Part shown: one piece after another, positions 12,619 to 22,790 of the stretch
Layout of the letters: each line of letters starts with the position of its first letter
How positions within the stretch are numbered: the stretch's first letter is position 1
Assembly (NCBI GenBank): GCA_021234155.1
Contig: JAJEKV010000018.1
Span: forward strand, 12,377,654 to 12,441,653
Source: Isoetes taiwanensis
Lineage: Eukaryota > Streptophyta > Lycopodiopsida > Isoetales > Isoetaceae
Direction of reading: 5' to 3'
Length of the DNA stretch: 64,000 bases
Position numbers and translations under genes: made by a program
Notes under the pieces: generated by a model
Databases searched by the model: none
What the model saw: the letters and a program-made list of their open reading frames with translations, nothing else
What the model was told of the DNA's origin: nothing

Positions 12619-14034
12619 ACTGGATCAGTAAGGAAGAGTGGATGGGTCATTTGCCCCATCTTCCTTCGGGCTCGACCTAGCTGCAGAAGCGCGAATAAAC
12701 ATGAGCACATAACATCAATATATCAACAAATCACCCCAAGGGGTGATCACATCCTAACATAATATATACAACAACATCAATAACATCAACATAGGGGAAT
12801 CCTACCCAAGGCTCAGACTCATGGGGGGAGTGACGGACGGCTTGGGTCTCTAGAGGTCAATGCAGACCGAATTCATGGCAATTGGATTGGGCTGGCATAA
12901 GAACATGGCTGTTGGGTAGTCCACTCCATCCGCCCCTCCCATGCACACTTTGCAGAGTAGGTTGAAAAGTATTGGGACCGGCCCGTAGCCTGCCGGGGGC
13001 ATAGCCAAGCGGGCTACTACTGGGTTGCATCTCCCCAGCCCCGATGAGGCAGGAGGAGAGTCACCTCCCCTCCAGAGGCATGCATGCCCTCACAGGCGGC
13101 TAGAGGGCCACTGCCCGTATTCGACTTGAACCTCATTGAAGGTGACGCATCACCCAAGAGGTGTCGAGCTCATGTCTTGTCCACACGCAGTGGCAAACCA
13201 TTAAGCCTAGCCCACTAAGATCCCTGGTAGGCTTTACACACCAGAGGGATCAATCTGTGATATTATAAGTCCTCCTTATTCCACCAGTCTTGCCCCTCCA
13301 CCCACAACCAGGCGGGCTCTTGTGCACAGGCCGCATTAATTGGGAATTGATGAGGCTATCTAGATACATCAACTACTGAGGCTTTCAGGGTCTCTACCCC
13401 CCTTCCCAATATATAGGAATTCATAGAGTGGAATCACCATCATCATCAAAGAACTGAAATGTAGAATAACATATAATCTATCTACCTAAACATCCAGAAT
13501 TAGGTTCCTTGATTAGAGCTTGTGATCTTTAAGGCCTCTAAGGCTGAACTAACATGCTAAACTAGCTCATTGCCAGGCAAAAAGGCGGCTTTGCACAACA
13601 GAATAACCATTTACCTGATCCCTGACTTGCTCCAGCTCCTCAGAATGCATCCATGGCTTTGATCTTACTGAAGACTGCTGCTCTGGGAAGATCTGTTGTG
13701 CGAATGCGACTTATCGGTGTCTGGCAATGCGAACTAGGGTCTTGGCTTGGCCGAAATGGCTCAAGGAACTAAATGCGAAAGAAGAAAGGTTTAGGGTTTA
13801 AGGAAAGCCCTTATATGGGAACTTTTAGGGTTAGGTTAACATTGGCCAAATGGGGTTTTGCCACTTGGCAATGGGGTTTATAGTTGTATATGTTTATTAA
13901 ACATGCACAACATACGAGGTTGCCCCCTAGGTGCAACCCTTTACGTCTCGCCAGTACTTGTCCTGCTGACATGTACGTGTGACGTGACCATATAATATAC
14001 GTATTCGGATCGTATATTATACTGGAACGTCACA
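12619..14034 (-). repeat. 3' LTR of the Ty3 element (3' end truncated)
   Basis: On the minus strand it starts TGTGACGTTCCAG directly after the polypurine tract. The plus-strand 12619-13085 is nearly identical to 31783-32220, the 5' LTR. It lacks about 108 bp that in the 5' LTR lead up to the terminal GTCACA, because the boundary with the LINE at 12618 cuts it off. It contains AAACCCTAA telo-box-like motifs near 13790-13830 that probably belong to the LTR promoter region. Confidence 0.85.
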
Positions 14035-14048
14035 ATCTCCCCACCTTG
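14035..14048 (-). other. Polypurine tract of the Ty3 element
   Basis: The minus strand reads CAAGGTGGGGAGAT immediately before TGTGAC, the start of the 3' LTR. A purine-rich run at that place primes plus-strand DNA synthesis in LTR elements. Confidence 0.85.
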
Positions 14049-14534
14049 AATTGATGCTGTCCTCAGCATCATGCGTCTCCCCACCTAGGAAACCTGCATA
14101 TCCTATATCCTGCAATTACATTTGATACATATAATTTTACAACATAATTATCCCAAGGTAATATTTTAATTTATCATCACATATCCTTGTTTAATATTAT
14201 ACTATGATAAGAGGTTCTTTCATCCTCTTGCTTTATCGTCTATTATTCACAAAATTTTATGGCTTACACCATTATTATTACTATAGTTTTAAAAATTCTG
14301 TAATCAAGGTTCCGTATCATTTCCTTACAACACATTATGACAAAATATGTGTTGCAAGTCTTCGCGGTGGGACCTTCCTGCCGCTAGACTCTCCTATTGG
14401 CCTGCAGGTCCAACACTACGTCAGTATACATTTAATTATTATAAAGTTGGTTGTTAGGAAACCACCCATTAATTACAATTTACATAAATGCAAGACTAAT
14501 CTCCCGGCGTAGGAAGATTATGTTTCTTCCATCT

Positions 14535-14592
14535 TGGCCGTGGAGACAGTGCCCTATCATGCCTGGCCGTGGAGACAGTGCCATATCATGCC
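14535..14592. repeat. Two tandem 29-bp repeats in the element's 3' non-coding part
   Basis: TGGCCGTGGAGACAGTGCC followed by YATCATGCC occurs twice in direct succession with one mismatch. It lies just before the solo LTR. A second, different tandem pair lies at 22618-22678, on the other side of that insertion. Confidence 0.85.
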
Positions 14593-16226
14593 TAAGATGA
14601 CCACTCATGCCTACACCTTTAGTTGCTGTGACGTTCCAGCACAGTATACGGTCCCAGGACGTATACTGTACTGCCTCATCACGCGTACACGCCATCCCGA
14701 TTGACGTGTACGCCGACGTGTAGCCAAGCAAGTAGCACCCTAGGGGGCAACTTTTGCAAGTGTGTGCACACTTAGTTATGTGCACATTTATCCATGTGTA
14801 TACATTTATCTATGTGTACACTTTAGGGCCATTTAGCTAATAAAGGCAAGTGGGCCAAACTCATTTATCCCACATGCTCAAGGGAGAATAGGAAGCCCTA
14901 GCCCTAACCCTTAGTCTCTAAAGGTATAGGAAACCCTAACTTTCCATTTTCATCCACAGCCTTCTAGGGCTCTGTTTTGCTTGATCCAAGAGCCAATCTC
15001 GACTCCCGAAGTCTGTCTGAGCAGCCTAGCTCATCAGCTTCCCTTTCTAGCTTCACCTTCGAGCAGTTCTGTAGCGTGGATGCGTTTAAAGCAGGAGGAG
15101 CAAGCCAGGGATCAGGTATTTTGCCAATTCAATAGTCTAAACCGCCTCCCAGACATAGAGTAAGTAGGTTTAGCCTGTTGATTTGCCCATAGCAGCCATC
15201 TAGATCTCTAGATATCGAGCCATAACTAAAGAACCTAACTCTATGATTTAGATTAAATCTTGTTCTTTAGTTCTTCTGTGATATGTATGTGATGATGCAT
15301 CTCTGTGGACTCATTGTATTGGGAAGGGGGGTAGAGACCTTAAAGCCTGGTAGTTGATGCTCCTAGCTAGCCCTCTTTAGTGCACTGTAAATTCGGCCTG
15401 TGTACAAGAGCCACACCTGGTTGTGGGTGAAGGGGCCAGACTGGCTTACAAGGAGGTTCATGTCCTGACTCATGATCATGTCCCTCTGGTAGTAAAGCCT
15501 ATCGGGAACTATTGTGCACTCGCCTGGGGGGTTCACACATGTATTCCGTAGAATACATGTGCGTGGACGGAGAAGGGGTTTTTTTCGAAAAAAAATAGTA
15601 CGTATACCTGCGGTCGCTGATACGTTTTGGCGCCCAGATGTATGCATTTTCCACGGTCCGGTGATGGATTTCTTGGAGCTGCTAAGGCGTAAGAGTACGT
15701 TTTAGGGCTTTGAATCCGAAGCTTGCTGCCAGAAAAACGTTTTAGGATCTGGTGTTTCGGAGGTAATGTTTTGAGTTTTTTTTTTGTCCTGTTTCCTTGC
15801 CCATAAAACTATCTTATAGAGTTTGGTTATGAACGGAGGCCCTGTTATAATGATTTGAGAAGCTGAATGCTTTATTTCGTGGCTGTTGATGTTGATGCAA
15901 CAATTTGGAGCTATGCCTGAATGGCAAATGTTAGATCTATCAACAATGCCAAAGAATGCTGCACAAAAGCCACGAAATACTAGTCAAATGCCGGATATGG
16001 CACTATCACATTTCGTTTTGCCTGAAACGATTAGGCCAGGATCGCCATAGCTAACCCTTGTTGGTTGTTGCAGATGGAGAAGAATAAACAAAACGGACAT
16101 GCTAGTAGCAGACGAAATATCTGTTGAAGGCCTGTGCCTCAGCAAAAATCAGTGATATTGGAGTAGACCGATCGCTCTTATGAGGTTCCAAACCTGTTAA
16201 TAGCATTTTTGCTTTGGATGTTGCAG

Positions 16227-16325
16227 CCACTCAGAGCATAGTTGATGCTTATGCTATTCAAAAGCTAGGTTATTTGAGGGCGAGTGACACTGATATGGCT
16301 AATACATTGTTTTACATGAGCAGAG
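16227..16325 (+). pseudogene. Unidentified captured exon
   Basis: The open stretch TQSIVDAYAIQKLGYLRASD (with DMANTLFYMSRG after it) is bounded by TTGCAG before and GTAAGC after, which are good splice acceptor and donor sites. I do not recognise the family. It lies inside the TIR transposon, upstream of the lipoyl-synthase exon, on the same strand as all other captured exons. Confidence 0.4.
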
Positions 16326-16601
16326 GTAAGCATCTGTTACCTTGTTTGTTCCTGCAAGTTAGATGGTCTATTGTTCCCATATAACTTCGTTTCAGGATCA
16401 TGCTTAGCTGCATATTTGATGGACAAGCAAGGGCGATGCCTCTTGATGATTGTTAGTTTATGTGGCATGGTATTGTCTTATGTATAATGAGATGACAGAA
16501 AAATATGCTGCCAAACTGAGTTTAACGTGTTTCCAACATACAGGTAGGCTACATGAATAAATACTGCACCTGCAATATTGAATGTTGACCATATATTGCA
16601 G

Positions 16602-16655
16602 AGTTGGATATGTTGTCCTTACAAGTGTAGATAGAGATGACTTACCTGATGGAGG
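16602..16655 (+). pseudogene. Single exon of lipoyl synthase (captured fragment)
   Basis: VGYVVLTSVDRDDLPDGG matches the strongly conserved '(V)DYVVLTSVDRDDLPDGG' of lipoyl synthase, the radical-SAM enzyme that inserts sulfur into octanoyl groups of mitochondrial or plastid proteins. An acceptor (ATTGCAG) precedes it, so it was copied as genomic DNA with intron flanks. The expected next residues (serine-glycine-histidine) are missing; the frame runs on into KKVPLLLLYQ and a GTATCA donor. The CX3CX2C cluster motif is elsewhere in the enzyme and absent here, so this cannot be an active enzyme. Confidence 0.8.
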
Positions 16656-16781
16656 CAAGAAAGTTCCCTTACTCCTGCTATATCAGGTATCAATTTGTGG
16701 TATATGCTATGCTAACTTAAAACTTAAAAATTTGTGGTATATGCTATGCTATGCTATGCTAACATTTACCACTATTTCAAG

Positions 16782-19700
16782 TTAAACAAGAGACGAGGTT
16801 GGGTCTCACTTGGAGGAATTGTGCTTGCTATTACAGGTTAGTGCACCTGCTATTTCCTTTATATTATCCTTTAGCATGTCTCCTTATCAGGGATGTACAT
16901 CATCAGGTACTGAAGCTATGTTTGCTGATGTGGGCCACTTTTCTGTTCCATCTATCCAGGTAAGTTGTTCTAATAGGACCTTGGGTATAGGAGAAAGGTG
17001 TGCTGAAAATGCATAGTTTAAACTGATGCAGATTGCCTTCTCGGCGTTAGTGTATCCTGCATTGATGGCTGCTTATATAGGACAAGCATCCTATCTAATG
17101 AAGTATCCAGAACATGTGGCGGAGACATTTTACAAGTCTACTCCAGGTATTAGCTTATTATTCTTGGCATTGTTACTTTCTTTAAGCTGCTGCACAACCT
17201 TTCTGTAGGTCCTCTCTATTGGCCAATGTTCGTTGTTGCAGTTGCTGCTGCAATTATCGCAAGTCAAGCCATGATTTCTGCAACTTTTCAGATTATTAAG
17301 CAGGCTTTAGCATTTGGTTGTTTTCCAAGGGTCACGGTCATTCACACATCTCGAAAGTTTGTAGGACAGGTGTATATACCGGAGCTAAATTATTTTATCA
17401 TGTGTGCTAGTATTGCCATCACAGTTGCATTCAGAACTACAGACAGCATTGGAAATGCATATGGTATGATTCCCTCTTTCGCAGTTTTAAAGATCTTCAT
17501 AACGGTTTCTGATCTTGCTTTTCATGCTTCAGGCATATGCGTACTTTCAACCATGTTTGTAACAACAAATCTGTTGACACTGATCATGTTAATGGTTTGG
17601 CGAACAAACACTTTTCTTGCACTTAGTTTCTGGATTATTTGGGGTGCATTTGAGGGAATTTACTTGTCAGCTGTTTATTACAAGTTTACACATGGAGGAT
17701 GGGTTCTGCTGCCATGCCATGGCAGCATGGAAGAGCTAAGCACATCTTTGCACTAATCCTCTCATCTTGATCTGGTTTGCAAGACAATAGGGAAATGCTT
17801 CACTAGCATACATCAAGAATTTGAAGAGCAAGGGAAGGACAATTGACTCAAGTCACTCGCGAGATACAAGAGGTCAAACAAGCCAAGGAAATGAAGAAAG
17901 GAAGAGAAAGAAGACCCCTTGAAGAGTATTCCATGGTATGTAGCTATTTGTGATCTTGGCATCTTTGGCATTTTGATCCCCTTCTCCATTCACTCCACTA
18001 TCCTAAAATACCATTGAACTTTGATTCCTTGCTCATATACCTCTCAAAGTCAAACTTGACCTTGAAAGTTCTTTCTAGTCAAAACACACCTCCATGGAAC
18101 ACCCACTTGCTCCATCATCCACAAGTTCAAAAGTGACTTGACTTGATCATAATCTCGCTCAGAAGTCAACATCCCATGCAACTTGACTAAAGTTAAGAGA
18201 AAGTTGCAAAAATTCCTAAGGGAAGTGCTCAAAATTCAAGTGTGCCCTAGGAGGTGCTAAAAAATTGCTCCATAAAAAGAAATTGGCTCCTAAATGAGCA
18301 CTTGATGGGCCAAGTCACTTCACACCTCACTTCATATGCCAAATCATCATATTCATCACCATTCTAGCCATGACATGTCAAACTCCTATGTTCAAATCAA
18401 AATCCATATCAAAGCATCAAACTAGCATCATTGTTGCCACATCACCATTGACACCTCATCACTCCACACTCATCATACACATCATCTCCACATCATTCAA
18501 AATTTTTGACTAGAAAGAATTTTCAAGCTCAAGTTGGCTAACACATCATCATCCCCATTGGCCATATCATACCCACCTAGCCTTGTCATCATTTCCAAAT
18601 GCCACATCATCCACTCCTTAGCTCCATTTTTGCCAAATTCAAAAGTGCTCCATTGTGAGAAGAGATTCTAGAATCTTATAGAGTGCAAAAAAAGATTCCC
18701 TTAGGAAAAAAGAAATTTGAAAGAAGGCTCTATTTTGGACATTATAGTTGCTTCCTAGGGAATCGTGCCATAGGGCTTGGGGGTGCAAAAATTTTCCTAT
18801 CTACCCCCCCCCACAGCCTAATTTCTCTTTCCAGCCAATCTCCCCATGCCGCGTGGAACATCCGGGCGTGTGGGGCGGTGGAGGTACCGGATCCCACGTG
18901 GATATTGCACGCAATAATTATTTGATGGATTTTCTTTTCCTTATATACCCTTGTCGCCAAAACCCAATTAAGCCTGTGGGATATTGATCTTCGAACTGCC
19001 AAGAACCCTAAATCTAGAAACCGCCAAGATCCGTCCAATTCTCGCGAAACAACCATGCAATCATGATCTTTAATGGCCGAATTACCCTGTGTAACGTCAA
19101 GAATGCGTCAGAGAAGCAAAAAGACAGAGAATTGAATTGAATGAGCCAAGAACGCAACAGAACAGGGGAAATTCAAAAGGGGCTTTTCTGCACAGAAGAA
19201 ATTCGAGGGCTTTGAGGCAAAGAAGTGATTCCTGGCTTTGAAGAAGGACCGGCTTGATGATCCTGAGCTTGATCCCGACCTCCAATGTTCACCTCTGATC
19301 TAGATTATTGACTCAATTCTCTGGATTGTTTGAATGTATACCTATTTGATTCTGTGCCCAAGACCATGAGCTTGGGATATTGCATTGTATCTCTTGAGTG
19401 TTTGATTTAATTGAAAATCCGACCTTTGTAGTGATCTGTTTGTGTTGCATTGAAATCCATCCCCAAAAGAAAACAATTATCAGAAGCTAGGCGTGTTGTT
19501 TTTTCCCAGATCGTTAGATATAAGTAGTCTGCCTATTTAGCATGTCTTTAGGAAAGGCAAAAGCTAAGTTCTTCTCAAGACTAAGTTCCAAAACTATTCT
19601 GAGTCGATATGTTTAGATCCAATTGTGTTGCGCAATAGGCACTGAGCATATAAGAGCAATCATTTGAGCATTAATCTTGCCAAGCAAGATATTTTTGAGC

Positions 19701-20948
19701 AAGGCAACACTAGACACACGTGCAACCCTTTACTGAAAAGCATCTTCTTTCAGAGTAGTTCATTCCTTACAGTTCTAGGCAAAAAGTCATCAAAAGAAAA
19801 AATTAGGTCCCCTTTTGGCAAAAGGGAGATTCAGCCCTTATTGTGCAGGCAAATCTGAGCAGAATAGAATTGGTAAGTCCAGAAAATTCCTTGTCAACAT
19901 CGAGTTTCAAATTTTAGCTCCCTGCCAGAGATATTGACCAAAAATTGACTGGGTCAGTGATCAAATTTTGGCCTATCTAACCTTGTCAGACCTCACTGAG
20001 TTTTTGCAGTCTGTTAGTATAAAGTGTTGAGCATCTTGAGGAGTGAAATCCACATCTGTAGGTTAATAGATCACATACTGCAAGTTATTTTGTGGGGCAG
20101 ACTTTTTGGCCTTCAGGGAAGCATACTCCCAGTGAAATTTCGTGCACTATTTGTGGAATCTTTGCACTCAGAGTGGTTGCCTTAAGCAACCTGGAGGTTC
20201 TAAACCACTGAGGTTGAAGGTTTTGCCAGGAACACCTTCAACAGGTTCCAATACTATTTGCAGCATCCTTTCTTACAATTATGTGCACGTGGTACTATAC
20301 TGGTGCCAGAAAATACAAGTATGAGCCCCGGGGGATTCACATAGTGTAGGCCGTATATACCATGTGAGTGGACGATAAGGGATTTTTTTTTAACCTAAAG
20401 CATATGAATACGTACGGGAAGGGGTTCTTTAGACCTTAAAAAATCCAATCTCTAGTAATGTATTTCATACGGAAAGGGGTTTTTTAGACCTTAAAAAAAG
20501 CGTATACGAAGGGGTTTTTTATGACCCCTTCCTCGCACATGACGTATCCCTTATACACTAAGTGATATCCCCGGGGTATGAGCTACAGAACAAGATTTCA
20601 GTGGACTGGGTTATAGGTCTTGGTTCAAATCTTGGTGTCACTCGTGTTCCAGGAATTGATTTATTCTACACAGAGTTGGCGCAAGGAATTCCAAGCATCT
20701 TCCAACACTTCATCACAAATCTTCCTGCAATGCATTCTGTGCTTGTGTTTGTAGCTGTAAAGCATTTACCCATTAGCAACGTTTTACCAGAAGAGCGGTT
20801 CCTCTTACGCAGGATCGGAACAAGAGATTTTCGTCTTTACAGGTGTGTTGTGAGGTATGGATACAGGGACATACATGAAGAAAAAGACATGCTTGCTTTC
20901 GAAGATGGCCTCAAGTTTTTGGCCCACAATTGTAACTCAAAATTTTAA
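16782..20948 (+). pseudogene. KUP/HAK/KT potassium transporter, 5'-truncated captured copy
   Basis: Six exons can be joined in frame: 16782-16836 (WVSLGGIVLAITG), 16907-16959 (TEAMFADVGHFSVPSIQ), 17032-17146 (IGQASYLMKYPEHVAETFY), 17209-17463, 17533-17702, and 20245-20948, the last one split by a MITE at 20326-20575. The order and motifs (SQAMISATFQIIKQALAFGC, GNAYG, FAASFLTIM, RVPGIDLFYTELAQGIPSIF, EERFLLRRIG) are those of the plant KUP/HAK/KT family, which moves K+ across plasma membrane or tonoplast. The N-terminal third with the first membrane segments is missing. The protein ends early (stop at 20946-20948) soon after the RYGYRD motif. The intron 17703-20244 is 2.5 kb and has a poor donor (GTTCTG). 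The copy is enclosed in the TIR transposon, so it is a captured gene fragment, probably not a working transporter. Confidence 0.88.
20326..20575. mobile_element. 250-bp MITE inside the KUP last exon
   Basis: The ends are CCCCGGGGGATTCACATAG and, on the other strand, CCCGGGGATATCACTTAG, with CATGTGAG/CATGTGCG blocks inside. It is flanked by GTATGAG at 20319-20325 and 20576-20582, a 7-bp target duplication. Removing the MITE and one GTATGAG restores an open KUP frame (ARKYKYELQNKISVDW), which proves it is an insertion. The interior has repeated AAGGGGTTTTTT and TTTAGACC blocks. The TIR and duplication length match the 6.4-kb transposon around it. Confidence 0.88.
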
Positions 20949-22617
20949 CTGATGCAACGGGGGACAAATCCCTATAACGATAATGTAACATTTAAAGCAC
21001 CACCTTAAATGTCGCTTAATGTGTTAGTGCCAACATCCAACAAAATGCCAATGATAAATACTAGGTCCCAAATGGGCAAATATGCAGGAAATCGATCAAT
21101 AATCAAAATAAAATGCGACACCAGACAACATAGCAAAAAAAAAAAAACCTCTTGGCCAGAGAAAATTCGATGCCAGCAAAATACGTCATGCAAAAATAAA
21201 AGAACCTGTAAATAAACATAAACAGTTGCTACCCGCACACTAGAGTTAAGTTTTGCAAGAAAAAGACAGCAAATTAACCATATGCTAAAACATGGCCGCA
21301 AATCTAAAGTTTAAAGCTAACTAAGTGTAGAATGACATGGTGTAAAGGTGGAAATTCCCAAATGAATGCAAGAAAAAGCTAAATGTATAAGAAGATAACT
21401 GAGAGTGAAGAAGAAAAAGTAAAGAAGAAGAAACTTGAACCCAGATCCACAAATTGAAAGGCTAGAACCTTAACCAGAAGAGCACCATACAACTACAAAA
21501 TGAAAACATTGATCCTATAGAACATATACCATTTTTGGAACTACACTCGACAGCGTAGAATGGTTAGAACATAAGCAATCTGATATATGCAATCAGAATG
21601 TTCTTTTTCTTATTTTTTGGAATGACCATTGAACTCAAATGGCACCAGGAAGAACCCTAAATACTGTCTGGATGTAACATTTGCGGACTGGATGTAAAAA
21701 TACGGTAGAGGGTAGGATACATGAATGAAAAATGGACGTAAAAATAAGGTTAAGGGTAGGGCAAGAAGTGCTTAGACTGGGTGTAAAAGTATAGAATCGG
21801 GTATGATTCTTCGACAGTATGGGACCGTATACATAGGGGTTTCTATAGAGGGTCAGCTGTATACAGAGGGGTTTCTCCTGACTTGATGCACGCACATGCC
21901 ATATGCCCCTTATATAGAGGTGAACCCCCCGGGTGCACTAGACCTAATGCTCTGCCACTACGTGAGGGCTTTGCATGGGTTCGACACTCTTGGGGTGGTG
22001 TACACCTTCCATGGAGTTCAAGTCGAGTACGGGCAGTGGCCCTCTAGTCACCTTGAGTCAGCATGCCAATCTCTGGAGGGAGTGATCCCTACCTGCCCCA
22101 TCGGAACTGGGGAGATGCAACCCAGGAATAGCCCCCTTGGCTATGCATCCGGCGGGCTACAGTCAGGTCCCAACACTTTTCAACCTACTCTGCAAAGTGT
22201 GCACAGGAGGGGCGGATGGAGTGGACTACCCTAAGCCATGTTCTTATGCCAGCCAAATCCAATTGCCATGAATTCTGTCTGCAATGACCTCTGGAGTCCC
22301 AAGCTGTCAGTCATTCCCTATGAGTCTGAGCCTTGGGTAGGATCTCCATATGTGATGTGCTGATCTCTGTCTATGCAGATATGTGGTGAGCCATCCTTCG
22401 TGATGATCATGTGATGTTGATGTATGTACTACTGACATGTATATTACACTTTCGCATCTAGGTAGGCCCTGAAGGGAGACAGGGTAAATGACCCCTTCAT
22501 TCTTCCCACTGGAACTCATCAGAGGGCCCGATATTAGCATGGAGCTGGTATGGGGGATGAACTCCTGTTTCTATACGGTGAGTGCACCGTATACGAGTAG
22601 GGAATGTCACAGTTGCC

Positions 22618-22678
22618 TTGGGCGTGAAGGGTGGCGTCCTTCCCGTATTTGGGCGTGAAGGATGGCGTCCTTCCCGTG
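22618..22678. repeat. Two tandem ~30-bp repeats in the Ty3 3' non-coding region
   Basis: TTGGGCGTGAAGGRTGGCGT followed by CCTTCCCGT occurs twice in a row. With the solo LTR removed it lies about 30-60 bp from the 29-bp repeats at 14535-14592, so the element's 3' non-coding part carries two different repeat pairs. Confidence 0.85.
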
Positions 22679-22790
22679 GTAGGCATTGACTAGAGGTGTT
22701 TTCCTATCAATGCACACCTGAATGACCTCTTATCTCTCAAGGTCGTCTACTTCCGTGGGATGGAAGTAGACTTTTTAATCTATCTCCCAC

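Larger units (their letters stand above)
15521..21932. mobile_element. 6.4-kb TIR DNA transposon carrying captured gene exons
   Basis: It is flanked by GTGCACT at 15514-15520 and 21933-21939, a 7-bp target duplication inside the LTR. The left end is CGCCTGGGGGGTTCACACATG and the right end reads, on the minus strand, CCGGGGGGTTCACCTC. Both arms continue with CATGTGCGTG and AAGGGGT/GAAACCCC blocks further in, so the TIRs are about 45 bp or longer with mismatches. Inside are most exons of a KUP-type potassium transporter, one lipoyl-synthase exon and one unidentified exon, all on the plus strand, plus a nested MITE with a similar TIR. I see no transposase. It therefore looks like a non-autonomous, gene-capturing ('Pack-type') element. 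The 7-bp duplication does not match the usual plant superfamilies (3 bp for CACTA and Harbinger, 8 for hAT, 9-11 for Mutator). Confidence 0.8.
14627..22611 (+). mobile_element. Solo LTR (plus orientation), split by a TIR transposon
   Basis: The LTR parts are 14627-15520 and 21940-22611, about 1.57 kb together. It starts TGTGACGTTCCAG and ends ...GAATGTCACA, and is flanked by GTTGC at 14622-14626 and 22612-22616, a 5-bp target duplication. The two parts read continuously when compared with the reverse complement of the 3' LTR at 12.6-14.0 kb (for example ...AAAGCCTATCGGGAACTATT / ...GACCTAATGCTCTGCCACT). It is in the same family as the Ty3 element's LTRs but clearly more diverged. No internal region is attached, so it is most likely the product of LTR-LTR recombination. 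Confidence 0.88.
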
